Source of the DNA: DATLMR01 sp035634255
GTDB taxonomy: Bacteria; Acidobacteriota; Blastocatellia; UBA7656
Length of the DNA: 64,000 bases
Direction: 5' to 3'
Assembly: GCA_035634255.1 (NCBI GenBank)
Contig: DASQDI010000153.1
Span: 1-64,000 of the forward strand
Positions 8,677 through 17,813 of the stretch are shown piece by piece. The notes below the pieces were generated by a model. It was not told where the DNA came from and ran no database searches. It saw only the letters and a program-made list of their open reading frames with translations. Position 1 is the stretch's first letter. The number at the start of each line of letters is the position of its first letter. The position numbers and the translations under genes are program-made.

Positions 8677-8698
8677 GCCCGGCCCCGCGGGGCCGGGC
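8677..8698 (-). terminator. Perfect 22-base GC palindrome after the protease gene
   Basis: GCCCGGCCCCG followed by its exact reverse complement, 11 bases past the protease stop (minus strand). It could form an extremely stable hairpin. The U-run that should follow is weak (TGTAGCTTTC), so it may end transcripts inefficiently or protect the 3' end. Confidence 0.55.
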
Positions 8699-8709
8699 CT
8701 CCACACCCC

Positions 8710-11700
8710 TCAGCGGCAGTCGTAGAGGTCGGTCGTTATCCTGATGTCGTCGATGAACCAGCCCAGATACCCGTCGTCCACGCCCGTCGCGAGGTCGAAG
8801 CCCGCCAGGAACCTGAGCTTGACCCTCTGGCCCGCGAAGTCATCCAGGTCGATCACCACCTGCGAGAAGACCCCCGGCGTCCCTCTGGAAGTCCAGGCCA
8901 GCCGGTCCCCGAGAGGGTTGAGCGATGTCTCGGTCACCTTGCCGTCGTACCCGCCCGCGAGCACGCGCGACCCGAGGTCCTGCCACGTAGCGCCATTGTC
9001 GGTCGATACCTCCGCGACGCCCCCGTCGAAGCCCCTGTCGAAGTGGAAGATGTGAAAGAAACTGAGCCGGACGCGCCCCGCGTTCGCCGGGATGAGCACG
9101 GTCTTTTTCATCGTCATCGTGGACAACTGGTCGTCATCGTCGTCCAGCCCCTTGTCGACCGCGCGGTAAGACTGCGTGCCGCTGTGCCCCGTGCCCGTGA
9201 AGACGCTGAAGCCGCTCTTGAGCTTCCACTTCACTTTCTGCGTGTCCAGGTTATCGAAGAGGAGTACTTGCGACACGTTCTCGGGGCCCGCCTTACCAAC
9301 CCGCACGCGCACCGGGAGGGTGACCGGGCCGAACTCGGAGTCTAGCCGCAGCCGGGTTTCGAATATCGAGCCGCACCTGAGACCGTTCGGGACCCGGAGG
9401 ACGAAGGGCGTGAGGTTCGCCGCCGACTCGCCCGACGGGATTGCGGGGAACGAGACCTGCCCGCCCGCCTGCCCGTTCAGGATCAGGCTCGCCGAGACGG
9501 GCTGCGACGCGGCCGAGCGCGACACGTTCCTGAGCTGGACGGACAGGGAGACCTCTTCGCCGGGAGCGACCGAGTCGTCGATTGTTGAATCCGAATGCCG
9601 CACGCTCACCCCCTGAGTCAGCCCTTCGGCCTCGTCGAGGGCGAAGACCGGCACCTCGGACTCTCTGGCGTTCGTGACGACGAGCGCGAAGTCCTGATCC
9701 AGTTCCGCGCCGTTGCCCGGCACCCCGTCCCCCGCGATTATCGTGGGCCGGACCCGGATGGCGAAAGCCCCGCTGGTGCCGGCGGGCAACCGGACGCCCT
9801 GCACGTTATTCAGAACATCCTGAGCCTTCCCCGTGTTCGAATACTGACCGGAGAAATTATTCGCCGTGTAGACCACCCCGTTGATTACGATCTCAAGATT
9901 TAGCTGATTCACGAGGGGCGCGTTCGTGACCGAGTTTCCGGGCGGGTCAGTCCACACGAGCATCGCGCGGAACTCCTTCGAGGGGTCGGGTATCGTGCCG
10001 GTTATCTCGAAGGGCTGCTCCCCGCTCTGCGTGAAGGTGCGCGACGGAGACTCTTCGTAGACGATGCGGTCGGTCGATTCGAACATCCGCGAAAGGTTCA
10101 GCAACCCCCAGCCCTGCCGCGCGCCGGGAAGGTTGTCGTTCCCGAGCCTGCCCGTCATGTAAGTGGTCGAGTTGAGCATGAAGGCTTTGACCAGGGCGGG
10201 GGATGGGGCCTCCCCGTTCCTCATCTTCAGCCACTGGTATGCCAGCGCGCTGCCTCCGGCCACGACCGGCGCGGAGAAGCTCGTCCCCGAGGACCACGTG
10301 TAGAGGGTCTGCCCTATCGGGAAGTACTTGATGCAGAGGTCCACGTCCTCGCCGCTCTTCCCGGCGTAAAAAGAGTCCTGCGAGACCGCGCCTAAAATAT
10401 TGGTGCCGGGCGCGACGAGGTCCGGCTTGGCGCGGCCATCCACGGTCGGCCCGAGCGACGAGAAAGAGAGCAGGTCGAGCGCGTTGTCTGTGAGCGTCGT
10501 CGCGACTTCGCAGGCGTCGCTCGGGTCGAAGCTGGTCGGGTTGACGTTCTCGCTCCCGCCCACCGTGATGACGTTCTTCGCGGTGCCGGGCATGCCGACC
10601 GAGCCGAAGGGGAGCTCGTTGCCCTCGTTGCCCGCCGAGAAGACGATCACCATGCTCTGGTTGCCGGGCTCCGCGGGGTCCGCGTCGCGCACGAGGGAGT
10701 CGTAAACTTCCGCGCCATCATTATAGAAGTTGCAGAAGCCGAAGAAGGTGTCGCAGATGCCCCAGCTGTTGCTCGATATCCGCGCGCCGCTTCGGTAGGC
10801 CGAAGACATCACGTTGACGAAGGGAGGGTTTACGAAGAGGTCATCATCTCTGAATAATTTCGAGACGCCTATCCTTACCTGCGGGGCCATCCCCAGGCCG
10901 AACTGGTACCCGCCGCCGTCTCTGAAGGCCGGGCCGGAGTTGGTGTTGAGCCCGCCTATGATCGAGGCGCACAGGGTGCCGTGGCCGATGGGGTCGTGCA
11001 GGGGCAGGACCCCCGAATCGACCCCATGCCTGAAGAAGTCTGACGTGTAATCGAGCAGGTACGCGACGCGCGAGCGCCCCTGAGTGTCCTTGAAGTCGGG
11101 GTGGATGGCGTCGGGCAGGTTGCTGCCCCTGTCGAACCCCGTATCGCCGACATCGACCGCGAAATCGAACGGCTGATCCAGCCCGTGCTGGGCGAGGAAG
11201 GTGAGATAGCCGGGGCTCGCGGGCTTGCCTATCGAGTTGTTGTTCACGGTCTCGATGAAGAGGGGGCCGGCGACTATCTGGTTGGCGCGCTCGTCATTCA
11301 GTTCGACTCTGGCCCACCGCTCGACGCCGACGACATCCTGAAGCCTCGCGATCTCCGCGAGCCTGAACGACTCGACCAGCACGACCGCGTGAATCGCGCC
11401 GGATGATTCGTAAGGTTCGGTCAGGACCTCTTTCGAAATCGACTCGATGAATTTGATGGAGTCGGCCGATTCGACCCCGCTCACCAGCTTGATCGACACC
11501 GGAATCTGCTCTACGGAGTCGAGCTTGAACGAGGGGTCGAGCTTGTACGCCGGGTGGTATGGGCCGTCCCACTGAACGACCCCGGAGCCGGAACGCAGCG
11601 CGCGGGCCGCGGATATTTGCGGGGCGGAGGCCCAGATCAGGTAAGTATTGTTCGGGATGTAAGAGACGATTCTGGCCCCCGTGGCCTTCAACGCCCGGAG

Positions 11701-12204
11701 AGTTTCCGGCACGGGAGGGCCGGATAATTGAACGAGGTGTAGAGAGCGCCCAGGGGCGTCGGCCCGGCGCAGGTCTTCTTTGACTGCGGGCTCGGGGCCG
11801 GTCGTGTCGATCTGGCCGCGCCTTAGCTTTATCAGGTTGAAATCGTCGCGGAGCGCGGCTCGAGTGAGGGCGCGGGCCCCCAGTCGTGATAGCGCCTCCG
11901 AGCTTACTTCGAGCAGACTGTACGATCCGTAATTTCTTACCCTTCGGGCGGAGCCCGAGTTGATCAGCTCAAGCTCAAGCGCCCTCTCTTCGGAAGGCAC
12001 CACGATCTTGTGCGAGGCTCCGGGGCTGCGATAAGAGAGTGGCTCGCGGGCGGGGAAAAGAGATGCTCTTTTTCTGCCGGCTTCGGCCCCTTTCAGTTGA
12101 AGGCCCTTTCCGTCGCCCGAATCCGAGAATGTGGGATAGCCCGCGAGCGAGACTGCCAGAAACAAAATCAGGAAACATGTAACCCTGAGCGTCAACCCTC
12201 TCAT
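8710..12204 (-). CDS. Secreted subtilisin-like (S8 family) serine protease
   Basis: A 1164-residue secreted protease. The start at 12204 is chosen over an upstream in-frame codon at 12279 because AGGAG lies six bases before it and the protein then opens with a clear signal peptide (MRGLTLRVTCFLILFLAVSLAG). A propeptide-like region of about 330 residues follows. The S8 catalytic triad is complete: Asp354 in AVDVGDTGFD, His408 in PIGHGTLCAS and Ser642 in SSGTSFSAPVV, with oxyanion Asn526 in SAGNEG. The region after about residue 700 contains beta-sandwich repeats and a lectin/MAM-like C-terminal domain (VAEVSTDNGATWQDLG), usual in large extracellular proteases. It is probably exported by Sec to the periplasm or cell surface to degrade protein. 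A hairpin follows its stop, and it is transcribed divergently from the outer-membrane protein gene. Confidence 0.9.
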   Translation of the reverse strand: MRGLTLRVTCFLILFLAVSLAGYPTFSDSGDGKGLQLKGAEAGRKRASLFPAREPLSYRSPGASHKIVVPSEERALELELINSGSARRVRNYGSYSLLEVSSEALSRLGARALTRAALRDDFNLIKLRRGQIDTTGPEPAVKEDLRRADAPGRSLHLVQLSGPPVPETLRALKATGARIVSYIPNNTYLIWASAPQISAARALRSGSGVVQWDGPYHPAYKLDPSFKLDSVEQIPVSIKLVSGVESADSIKFIESISKEVLTEPYESSGAIHAVVLVESFRLAEIARLQDVVGVERWARVELNDERANQIVAGPLFIETVNNNSIGKPASPGYLTFLAQHGLDQPFDFAVDVGDTGFDRGSNLPDAIHPDFKDTQGRSRVAYLLDYTSDFFRHGVDSGVLPLHDPIGHGTLCASIIGGLNTNSGPAFRDGGGYQFGLGMAPQVRIGVSKLFRDDDLFVNPPFVNVMSSAYRSGARISSNSWGICDTFFGFCNFYNDGAEVYDSLVRDADPAEPGNQSMVIVFSAGNEGNELPFGSVGMPGTAKNVITVGGSENVNPTSFDPSDACEVATTLTDNALDLLSFSSLGPTVDGRAKPDLVAPGTNILGAVSQDSFYAGKSGEDVDLCIKYFPIGQTLYTWSSGTSFSAPVVAGGSALAYQWLKMRNGEAPSPALVKAFMLNSTTYMTGRLGNDNLPGARQGWGLLNLSRMFESTDRIVYEESPSRTFTQSGEQPFEITGTIPDPSKEFRAMLVWTDPPGNSVTNAPLVNQLNLEIVINGVVYTANNFSGQYSNTGKAQDVLNNVQGVRLPAGTSGAFAIRVRPTIIAGDGVPGNGAELDQDFALVVTNARESEVPVFALDEAEGLTQGVSVRHSDSTIDDSVAPGEEVSLSVQLRNVSRSAASQPVSASLILNGQAGGQVSFPAIPSGESAANLTPFVLRVPNGLRCGSIFETRLRLDSEFGPVTLPVRVRVGKAGPENVSQVLLFDNLDTQKVKWKLKSGFSVFTGTGHSGTQSYRAVDKGLDDDDDQLSTMTMKKTVLIPANAGRVRLSFFHIFHFDRGFDGGVAEVSTDNGATWQDLGSRVLAGGYDGKVTETSLNPLGDRLAWTSRGTPGVFSQVVIDLDDFAGQRVKLRFLAGFDLATGVDDGYLGWFIDDIRITTDLYDCR

Positions 12205-12328
12205 CAAAATCTCCTTGCCTGCGCAACCCGATATCAATCTATAAAAGGGACTCCGCTCTGGGGGCCGGCGGGCGGACATCCTGGACCTTCGGCATCCATA
12301 TAATTATGGATTTAAAATGGCGGCATTA

Positions 12329-12356
12329 ACTTTAACGCATCTCCGCCGTGTGTCAA
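12329..12356 (-). promoter_or_regulatory. Candidate promoter of the S8 protease gene
   Basis: On the minus strand, TTGACA (12351-12356), a 16-base spacer and TAAAGT (12329-12334). The -35 is perfect and the -10 matches four of six bases. It reads toward the protease start at 12204 and is back-to-back with the plus-strand promoter at 12378. Confidence 0.45.
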
Positions 12357-12377
12357 GCGGAGCGCGCCCGCGCGGAA

Positions 12378-12406
12378 TTGACAAACCGGCCGCCGATCCA
12401 TAGAAT
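12378..12406 (+). promoter_or_regulatory. Sigma-70-like promoter of the outer-membrane protein gene
   Basis: TTGACA (12378-12383), exactly 17 bases, then TAGAAT (12401-12406, five of six). It is placed about 48 bases before the ATG at 12454, giving a leader of about 40 bases. Confidence 0.65.
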
Positions 12407-12453
12407 CGCCGCACGATCAGGGGAGCCCTGATCCCGGCAGCCGGAGACCCGAA

Positions 12454-13329
12454 ATGCTTTTAAGACTCCAGAAAATGGCCCTCCTCAGGATGATCCTTCT
12501 CGCGGCCGTGAGCGCGGCATTCGGGCCCGACGCGCGGGCGCAGCAGAGGCCTCTGCTCACGGAAGACGTTGACATAATCAAGCCGGGGGTCGTGCGCATC
12601 GAGTCGGGCTTCGAGTTTCTTCAGGACGTGAAATTCCCCCTCTCCGGCCTGCGCGGGGACTTGACGAAGCTCGCCGACACTCGCCTAAGTTTCGGGATGT
12701 CGCCCAACGTGGAGTTTCAGATCGAGTGGTCGATCTACAACCTGCTTTCGATCAATGAACGCGGGCCGTCCGCGGTCCCGCTCAGGCTCGGGGCGAACTC
12801 GGCGGACACGAACGACGTGGGCGACGTGACCGTGTGGATGAAGATGAAGCTTCGCAACGAGGCGCGCAGGAGCCCCTCCGTCGGGTTCCGCTTCGGCATG
12901 CAGTTGCCCAACTCGGACCAGACCAGGGGCATCGGCACGAACACGACCAACTTCTTCGGGATGATAACGGCCGGGAAGAAGTTTATGGATGACAGGCTGA
13001 ACGTGTTCGGCAATCTCGGGATCGGCATACTCGAAGCGCCGGTCAACGAATTCACTCAGAACGACGTGCTGATGTACGGCCTCGCGGGGATCTACACGGT
13101 CTCCGACAACCTGAACGTGCTGGGCGAAATCAACGGCTTCCACTCGACCCGGAGGAGGGCCCCGCTCGGGACCGAGGACTATTCCGAGATGAGGCTCGGC
13201 GCGCAGCTCCGCGCGCTCGGAGTCCGGTGGAATGCCGCCGGCATCTTCGGCCTGTCGAACAGGGCCCCGAAGACGGGCCTGGCCGTCGGCATCACGTACG
13301 ACTGGGACGCATTCACGCCCATTAAATGA
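12454..13329 (+). CDS. Outer-membrane beta-barrel protein (phenol-degradation MetA-like family, tentative)
   Basis: The 291-residue protein begins with a Sec signal peptide (basic start, hydrophobic MILLAAVSAAFG, cleavage probably after DARAQ). The mature part alternates polar and hydrophobic residues in about ten strands with many aromatic girdle positions, for example NVEFQIEWSIYNLL and NLNVLGEINGF, and ends in a strand (GLAVGITYDWDAF). This is the pattern of the transporter/MetA-like outer-membrane barrels that are common in environmental Gram-negatives. The substrate is unknown. The gene stands alone with its own promoter and is convergent with the radical SAM cluster, 18 bases away. The barrel assignment is fairly sure; the family name is an inference. 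Confidence 0.7.
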   Translation: MLLRLQKMALLRMILLAAVSAAFGPDARAQQRPLLTEDVDIIKPGVVRIESGFEFLQDVKFPLSGLRGDLTKLADTRLSFGMSPNVEFQIEWSIYNLLSINERGPSAVPLRLGANSADTNDVGDVTVWMKMKLRNEARRSPSVGFRFGMQLPNSDQTRGIGTNTTNFFGMITAGKKFMDDRLNVFGNLGIGILEAPVNEFTQNDVLMYGLAGIYTVSDNLNVLGEINGFHSTRRRAPLGTEDYSEMRLGAQLRALGVRWNAAGIFGLSNRAPKTGLAVGITYDWDAFTPIK

Positions 13330-13347
13330 CCCGAATAACCCGCCTCG

Positions 13348-14346
13348 TTAAACTTTGTCCCCGAGTTGTAGGACCCGTTTCAAAAATATGTTGTTCTGCA
13401 CGGGCGCGAGGCACGCCTGCTTCTGAAGCTCGGACACCACCTCCGGGTTCCTCATGACCATGAAGCACATGTGGCACTCGCAGGAGAACTTTTCATCCCG
13501 CAGCCGGTCGCCCGCCTCCGACGCGAGGGCGATCTTGACGAGGGCCTGCGGCCCGTAAACGCGCAGGAGCTGGTAGGCGGAATTCTCCTCGGCCCGCGCG
13601 AAGATGTCCCTGAGCTTCTCCTCTTTGAGGTTGCCGAGGTAATACGGCGATTCAGTGATCTCGAAGTGCGTCTCCACCTTCCCGATGTGGCAGGTGGACA
13701 GGGTCCCGTTCGGGTTGACTAGCGGCGTGTGGAGAAAACATTGCGAGGGGAAGTTTTCGGGGACGAATTCGTGCATGCACGAGTAAGCGTCGGAGACCAG
13801 TCTGTGGACCTGCGGCGAAGGGATCACCCTGCCGTAATGGAAATTGACGTAATCGCCCTGGCCCTCGAACAGGGCGGTCATGTCCCGCTTGTCTTCCTCG
13901 CTAGTGTAGGTGATGCAGATGACGACCGTGGGGATCGAAAGCTCCCGCGCCACGGCGATGACGTTCAAAATATATTGGGCAGGCACGAATTCGAGGTGGT
14001 AAACATCGCTACTCAGGTAGAGGTGCGTCAGCCCCGGGAGCTGCTTCAGAGTCTCGCGGGCGGATTCGAGGGTCTTGCCCCACAGGGCATTCGTGAAGAT
14101 TCCCGAACTCCCCCCGCGCAGGTAGACGGCCTCGACGCCCCTCTTCAGCAGGGGGAAGCGGAGGAAGGGCTCGCCGCCCGTGAAGATGATCTGGGGGAAG
14201 CCGTAGTCGACGGCTTGAATCACCCAGTCGATCAACTCGTCGTCCCCGCACTCCTTTTCGCGGGTCGAGTCGGCGTAGCCGCAGTGGCGGCATCTTATGT
14301 TGCACTGCTCGACTATGTTGAACAGGATTGAGTTGAAGCGCATCAT
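13348..14346 (-). CDS. Radical SAM protein C of the RiPP-like cluster
   Basis: A radical SAM enzyme with the [4Fe-4S] motif CNIRCRHC (CxxxCxxC) about 14 residues from its start, followed by the SAM-binding motif IIFTGGEPFLRF. Its C-terminus carries further cysteines arranged like an abbreviated SPASM region (NPNGTLSTCHIG, then CECHMC), suggesting an auxiliary iron-sulfur cluster and a peptide substrate. I choose the ATG at 14346 because GGAGG sits eight bases upstream; a TTG at 14391 would add 15 residues and overlap the previous gene by 14 bases. It is the last gene of the cluster, 31 bases after radical SAM B. The reaction is unknown; with its neighbours it probably modifies the peptide encoded at 19020-19487. 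Confidence 0.8.
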   Translation of the reverse strand: MMRFNSILFNIVEQCNIRCRHCGYADSTREKECGDDELIDWVIQAVDYGFPQIIFTGGEPFLRFPLLKRGVEAVYLRGGSSGIFTNALWGKTLESARETLKQLPGLTHLYLSSDVYHLEFVPAQYILNVIAVARELSIPTVVICITYTSEEDKRDMTALFEGQGDYVNFHYGRVIPSPQVHRLVSDAYSCMHEFVPENFPSQCFLHTPLVNPNGTLSTCHIGKVETHFEITESPYYLGNLKEEKLRDIFARAEENSAYQLLRVYGPQALVKIALASEAGDRLRDEKFSCECHMCFMVMRNPEVVSELQKQACLAPVQNNIFLKRVLQLGDKV

Positions 14347-14377
14347 TGGGTCATCCTCCACGCGGCTTACTTTATGG

Positions 14378-15559
14378 TCATTCTTCGCCAAGAGACTCCG
14401 AGATGAGCGACCTCAGAACCCCGGCCCGCTTCTGCCTCCACGCCCTGTCGATGAACGACGAGAAGGGCTCGCAGGCGTCTATGAGGGAATCGTATATTCG
14501 GTCCACGGCATTCACGTGCGCCCGCAGGTCGAGGCAGTGCCTCCCCTCGGGGTAGAGCATGTCCCCGGAGGCGGGGAGGTTCGCGGCCATGCAGGAGCCG
14601 GGGCAGTAGGGGAGCGCGTGGCACGTGCGGCATATCTCATGGTGCAGGGTCGCGGTCGTCACGCCCAGGAAAGGCTCCCTCTTATCACTCTCTATGCCGG
14701 TGAACACGTCCCCGATCCTGAACTCTGTCCCGAGTTGGACGAACCTGTGACAGGGGTACAATTCGCCGTCCACCGTGACGCCGAGCATGTCTTTCCCCGC
14801 CGAGCAGAAGCCGCCGCTCGGCGGCTCATACATCCCGTTCTCGATCTCGTGCCGCGCGAGCAGCAGTTGGTTCGTGGGCTGCAAGGGCAGGATGGAGCCG
14901 CCTCGCGCCGTGTCGATGTAGAACCCGGCCATGCCGTCATAGATGCTTGAGATGTTCTCCTCCTTCCAGTCCACGTTCGTCGCGAGCGCTATCGTGATTG
15001 AGTCGTACCCGAGGCGGAGGATGTGTTTGATGTCATCGACGATGTCCGACTGGTGCGGGGAGACGGTCATGCGGGCCACCTTCGCCACGCCCGAGGCCGA
15101 GGCGTAGCTGAGCTTCTCGTCGTAGCCGTCGAAACTCTTTTTGATGTTGTAAAACGGCCTGTTCGCCTGCATCGTGCTCCGGGAGCCATCCACGCTCGAT
15201 ATCACCTCGACCCCCATCTCCCTGAGCAGATCGACGGTCTCCCGCGTCAGCAGCGTCCCGTTGGAGATCATGTCGTAGCGAATCCGCTTGCCCGCCATCG
15301 AGGATTGCTCCCTCCCATACGCCGCCAGCTCTTTTATCAGGTCGAGTTCAAGGAGCGGCTCGCCCCCGAAGAACCGCAGGTGTATGGACTTCCGCGCGCC
15401 CGACTCTCTCACGAGAAAATCGATGGCCGCTTTGCCCACTTCGGCCGACGAGCGCTTGGGGTTCTTCTCCTGATAGCAGTAGGTGCACCGCAGATTACAG
15501 GCTTCCGTCAGGTAGTAGGTCAGCGATGTCACGGGCGATTTCGTGAGAGGGGCAGTCAT
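14378..15559 (-). CDS. Radical SAM/SPASM peptide maturase B
   Basis: A 393-residue radical SAM enzyme with core motif CNLRCTYC near residue 20 and FFGGEPLLE about 40 residues further on. The C-terminal half is a recognisable SPASM domain: GVTVDGELYPCHRF, then CRTCHALPYCPGSC and a final cysteine in RHCLDL, enough ligands for two auxiliary [4Fe-4S] clusters. SPASM enzymes commonly modify ribosomal peptides (thioether or C-C crosslinks) or activate sulfatases. The start is the ATG at 15559, whose ATGA overlaps the stop of radical SAM A by four bases, indicating translational coupling; the upstream extension of the frame is rejected for this reason. It has the strongest claim in the cluster to be the peptide-crosslinking enzyme, but its product is not known. 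Confidence 0.88.
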   Translation of the reverse strand: MTAPLTKSPVTSLTYYLTEACNLRCTYCYQEKNPKRSSAEVGKAAIDFLVRESGARKSIHLRFFGGEPLLELDLIKELAAYGREQSSMAGKRIRYDMISNGTLLTRETVDLLREMGVEVISSVDGSRSTMQANRPFYNIKKSFDGYDEKLSYASASGVAKVARMTVSPHQSDIVDDIKHILRLGYDSITIALATNVDWKEENISSIYDGMAGFYIDTARGGSILPLQPTNQLLLARHEIENGMYEPPSGGFCSAGKDMLGVTVDGELYPCHRFVQLGTEFRIGDVFTGIESDKREPFLGVTTATLHHEICRTCHALPYCPGSCMAANLPASGDMLYPEGRHCLDLRAHVNAVDRIYDSLIDACEPFSSFIDRAWRQKRAGVLRSLISESLGEE

Positions 15560-16500
15560 AACACGTTCCTCTCGACCCTCGCGCTTTTCAGGACCACGAG
15601 GGGGGCCTGCACGGGGCTGAACTCGGACCAACCCCGCTTCTCGATGTACTCTTTATAAACGCCTCCGCAAACCTTGTCGTGGGCGCAGGCCCGGCACGGG
15701 TCGCCCTTGACGCGGCACACGGTGTCCATGAACCTGTCGTAGTCGTTGATCCACCAGCCGCGGAACTCCATGTCGATCATGTCCTTGCGGACGTTTTCGA
15801 GGTGGTAGGCTTCGTAACCCGGCACCGTGCAGAGCGGGAAGCCTTCAAGGCTGACCTCGGCGTTGCGCGCGAGGGCGCGCTCGACCGCCTTCGGCACCCA
15901 TTTTATCGTGTCCTCGATTGTCGGAGTGACCTGCTCGAAATGCAGGTAGGCGGAGTAGACGGGGTGCATGTTGGATATGTTTATCTGGTCCACGCCGAGG
16001 TCGAGCATGGTGTCCACGATGTCGGGTAGCTTGGATATGTTCTGCTTTGCGATCACGGAATTGGTGCGGACCAGCCCGCCAGTTTCTTTGACGTTCTTGA
16101 TGCCCTGGATGGTCTCGTTGAACCCGCCCTTCGTGCGCGTGAGCGAGTCATGAGTCTCGGCATTATGCCCGTGCATCGAGACTATAAACAGCTCGACGTT
16201 CAGGTCGCGCAGCTTGCGGACGAAATTCATGTCCTTCAGGGTCCGGCCGTTGGTCTGGACGAAGACCTTCGGGTAGCCCAGCTCTTTGATCAGCTCTAGG
16301 GTTTTGATGAAGCCCTTGAAGATGGTCGGCTCGCCCCCGTGAAGGTTAACGGCCTCGTAGCCCCTCCCGGCGTTCTCCTCAAGCGTGCACCGGACTTTCT
16401 CAGGGATTATCGTGTCGCTCTCCATTTCCGGCACGCCGACGACGCAGAAGACGCACTTCTCGTTGCACAGATCGGTCAGATGAACGCTCAGTATCTTCAT
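15556..16500 (-). CDS. Radical SAM protein A of the RiPP-like cluster
   Basis: A radical SAM enzyme of 314 residues. CNEKCVFC (residues 12-19) is the cluster motif and NLHGGEPTIFK near residue 53 is the SAM-binding GGE motif. A C-terminal cysteine group (CRVKGDPCRAC, then HDKVCGG) could bind an auxiliary cluster. The ATG at 16500 is preceded by GGAGGGA, and the preceding open codons are ignored. The gene follows the glycosyltransferase-like gene by 53 bases and overlaps radical SAM B by four. It is not clearly a member of any named maturase family that I recognise; its context argues for peptide modification. Confidence 0.83.
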   Translation of the reverse strand: MKILSVHLTDLCNEKCVFCVVGVPEMESDTIIPEKVRCTLEENAGRGYEAVNLHGGEPTIFKGFIKTLELIKELGYPKVFVQTNGRTLKDMNFVRKLRDLNVELFIVSMHGHNAETHDSLTRTKGGFNETIQGIKNVKETGGLVRTNSVIAKQNISKLPDIVDTMLDLGVDQINISNMHPVYSAYLHFEQVTPTIEDTIKWVPKAVERALARNAEVSLEGFPLCTVPGYEAYHLENVRKDMIDMEFRGWWINDYDRFMDTVCRVKGDPCRACAHDKVCGGVYKEYIEKRGWSEFSPVQAPLVVLKSARVERNVL

Positions 16501-16553
16501 AGCTCCCTCCGTCAATAAATATTCGACTCGCCGTCGCGCGCGGATGCCGCGGC

Positions 16554-17792
16554 CTAAACACCCATGAAATGTTCCAGGCACTCGCCCGGAGAGCGGAGCC
16601 CCTCAAGGAGGCTCGTGTACTGCTCTCTCTGACCCGACAGCTCGGGCCTCTTCTTCGAGATCAACTCTTCGAGGATCGACATGACTCTCTCCTCGTCGAG
16701 AATCTCGGACTTGTAGAACGTGTCGAGGTAAGGGTTGTCCGACATCACGGGCTTGAGAAACCTGTACCAGCCGAGGGGGAACATCATGAATGGCTGAATG
16801 GGGTAGGCATTCTCTATGAGCCTCAGGGTCGAATCGTTTATGCGCACGTCCCCGTACTTCGATAAGTCTTCCGGGCCGTTCGCCTGTATCGAGCTGTACA
16901 GGAGCAGTGCGGACTTCCCATTCTTTATGCACTTCGCCAGGGTCGTCGAGGCGACGTTGCTGGTCATCAGAAGGTCTGACGCGGCGAGCAGCCTGTCAAA
17001 ATCGCTTTCCGGCAGGGAGCTGAAATTGTGCTCGGTGATTAGGCCCTTTCGGGTCGTGTCCTGCTGCCGCTCCGGCCCGACCCGTATCCAGTGGATGGGC
17101 CTGTCGAGCTTGGAGATGTACTGGGAAAAAAGCTCGGTGATTATGTTCCCGAACAGGCCGCCGCTCTTATTCTTCGGGCGGAGCGACTGCCACACGGCCG
17201 AGGCCGAGAAGATCACGAAATCGTCGGGCGAGATGCCGAGGCCTTCGCGCACCTGCCGTGCTTCCCGGTTCGACCACTCCTGAATCTGGTGGAGGAAAGA
17301 GTACGAGGCGACCCTCCCACCCGCCGGGACGGGCTTGTTCAGAGGGCAGGGCCGCAACGCGCCGTCGAGCTGGAGGAGCATGCGGGGCAGCTGCTTGTTG
17401 ATCCCGCTGAAGAAGTCGAGCGTGAAGTCTCCGGACTCCCACTCGTACGAGTCGAGCGAGATGATGGGCTTGTCGTAGCCCCGCAGCATCTGGAGCGTGA
17501 TGCCGAACTCGGGCTGCGAAAAATCGAAGGTCAGGAAATCGCACAGGACGATCAGGTCCGGCGGGTAGTGTTCGAGGAAATCGACGACCATCAGGCGGTT
17601 GATCTTCTGCGCGTTCTTGATCAGCTTGACCGTCTTCAACTCCGGGTAATCGTCGAGCAGCACCGAGCTCAGGGGGGAGGCGATGAAGCAGGGCCGGTAC
17701 TTCGACGGGGGAAGGCTCCGGGCGAAGTTTAACGCCATCACGGATTCGCCGAAGGCGAACGAGCCGGCGGAGATGAATAGAATGTTCTTCAT
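16554..17792 (-). CDS. Glycosyltransferase-like protein of the RiPP-like cluster
   Basis: A 412-residue soluble protein with a GT-B-like layout. The N-terminal half opens with MKNILFISAGSFAFGESVMA, a beta strand and glycine loop typical of UDP-sugar glycosyltransferases, followed by alternating strands and helices (DLIVLCDFLTFDF, PIISLDSYEW). The second half has HWIRVGPERQ and a helix-strand unit LLAASDLLMTSNVASTTLAK, which resembles the nucleotide-sugar-binding half of GT-B enzymes. No signal peptide or membrane anchor is present. It lies 21 bases after the nucleotidyltransferase gene, which could supply its activated sugar. The idea that it glycosylates the cluster's peptide is inference; the fold assignment is from pattern only. 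Confidence 0.6.
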   Translation of the reverse strand: MKNILFISAGSFAFGESVMALNFARSLPPSKYRPCFIASPLSSVLLDDYPELKTVKLIKNAQKINRLMVVDFLEHYPPDLIVLCDFLTFDFSQPEFGITLQMLRGYDKPIISLDSYEWESGDFTLDFFSGINKQLPRMLLQLDGALRPCPLNKPVPAGGRVASYSFLHQIQEWSNREARQVREGLGISPDDFVIFSASAVWQSLRPKNKSGGLFGNIITELFSQYISKLDRPIHWIRVGPERQQDTTRKGLITEHNFSSLPESDFDRLLAASDLLMTSNVASTTLAKCIKNGKSALLLYSSIQANGPEDLSKYGDVRINDSTLRLIENAYPIQPFMMFPLGWYRFLKPVMSDNPYLDTFYKSEILDEERVMSILEELISKKRPELSGQREQYTSLLEGLRSPGECLEHFMGV

Positions 17793-17813
17793 AGTTCGTC
17801 CCCAAGTGAGAGG

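Noticed and set aside
12205..12279. N-terminal extension of the protease to 12279
   Set aside because: No ribosome site there, and the extension would bury the signal peptide 25 residues inside.
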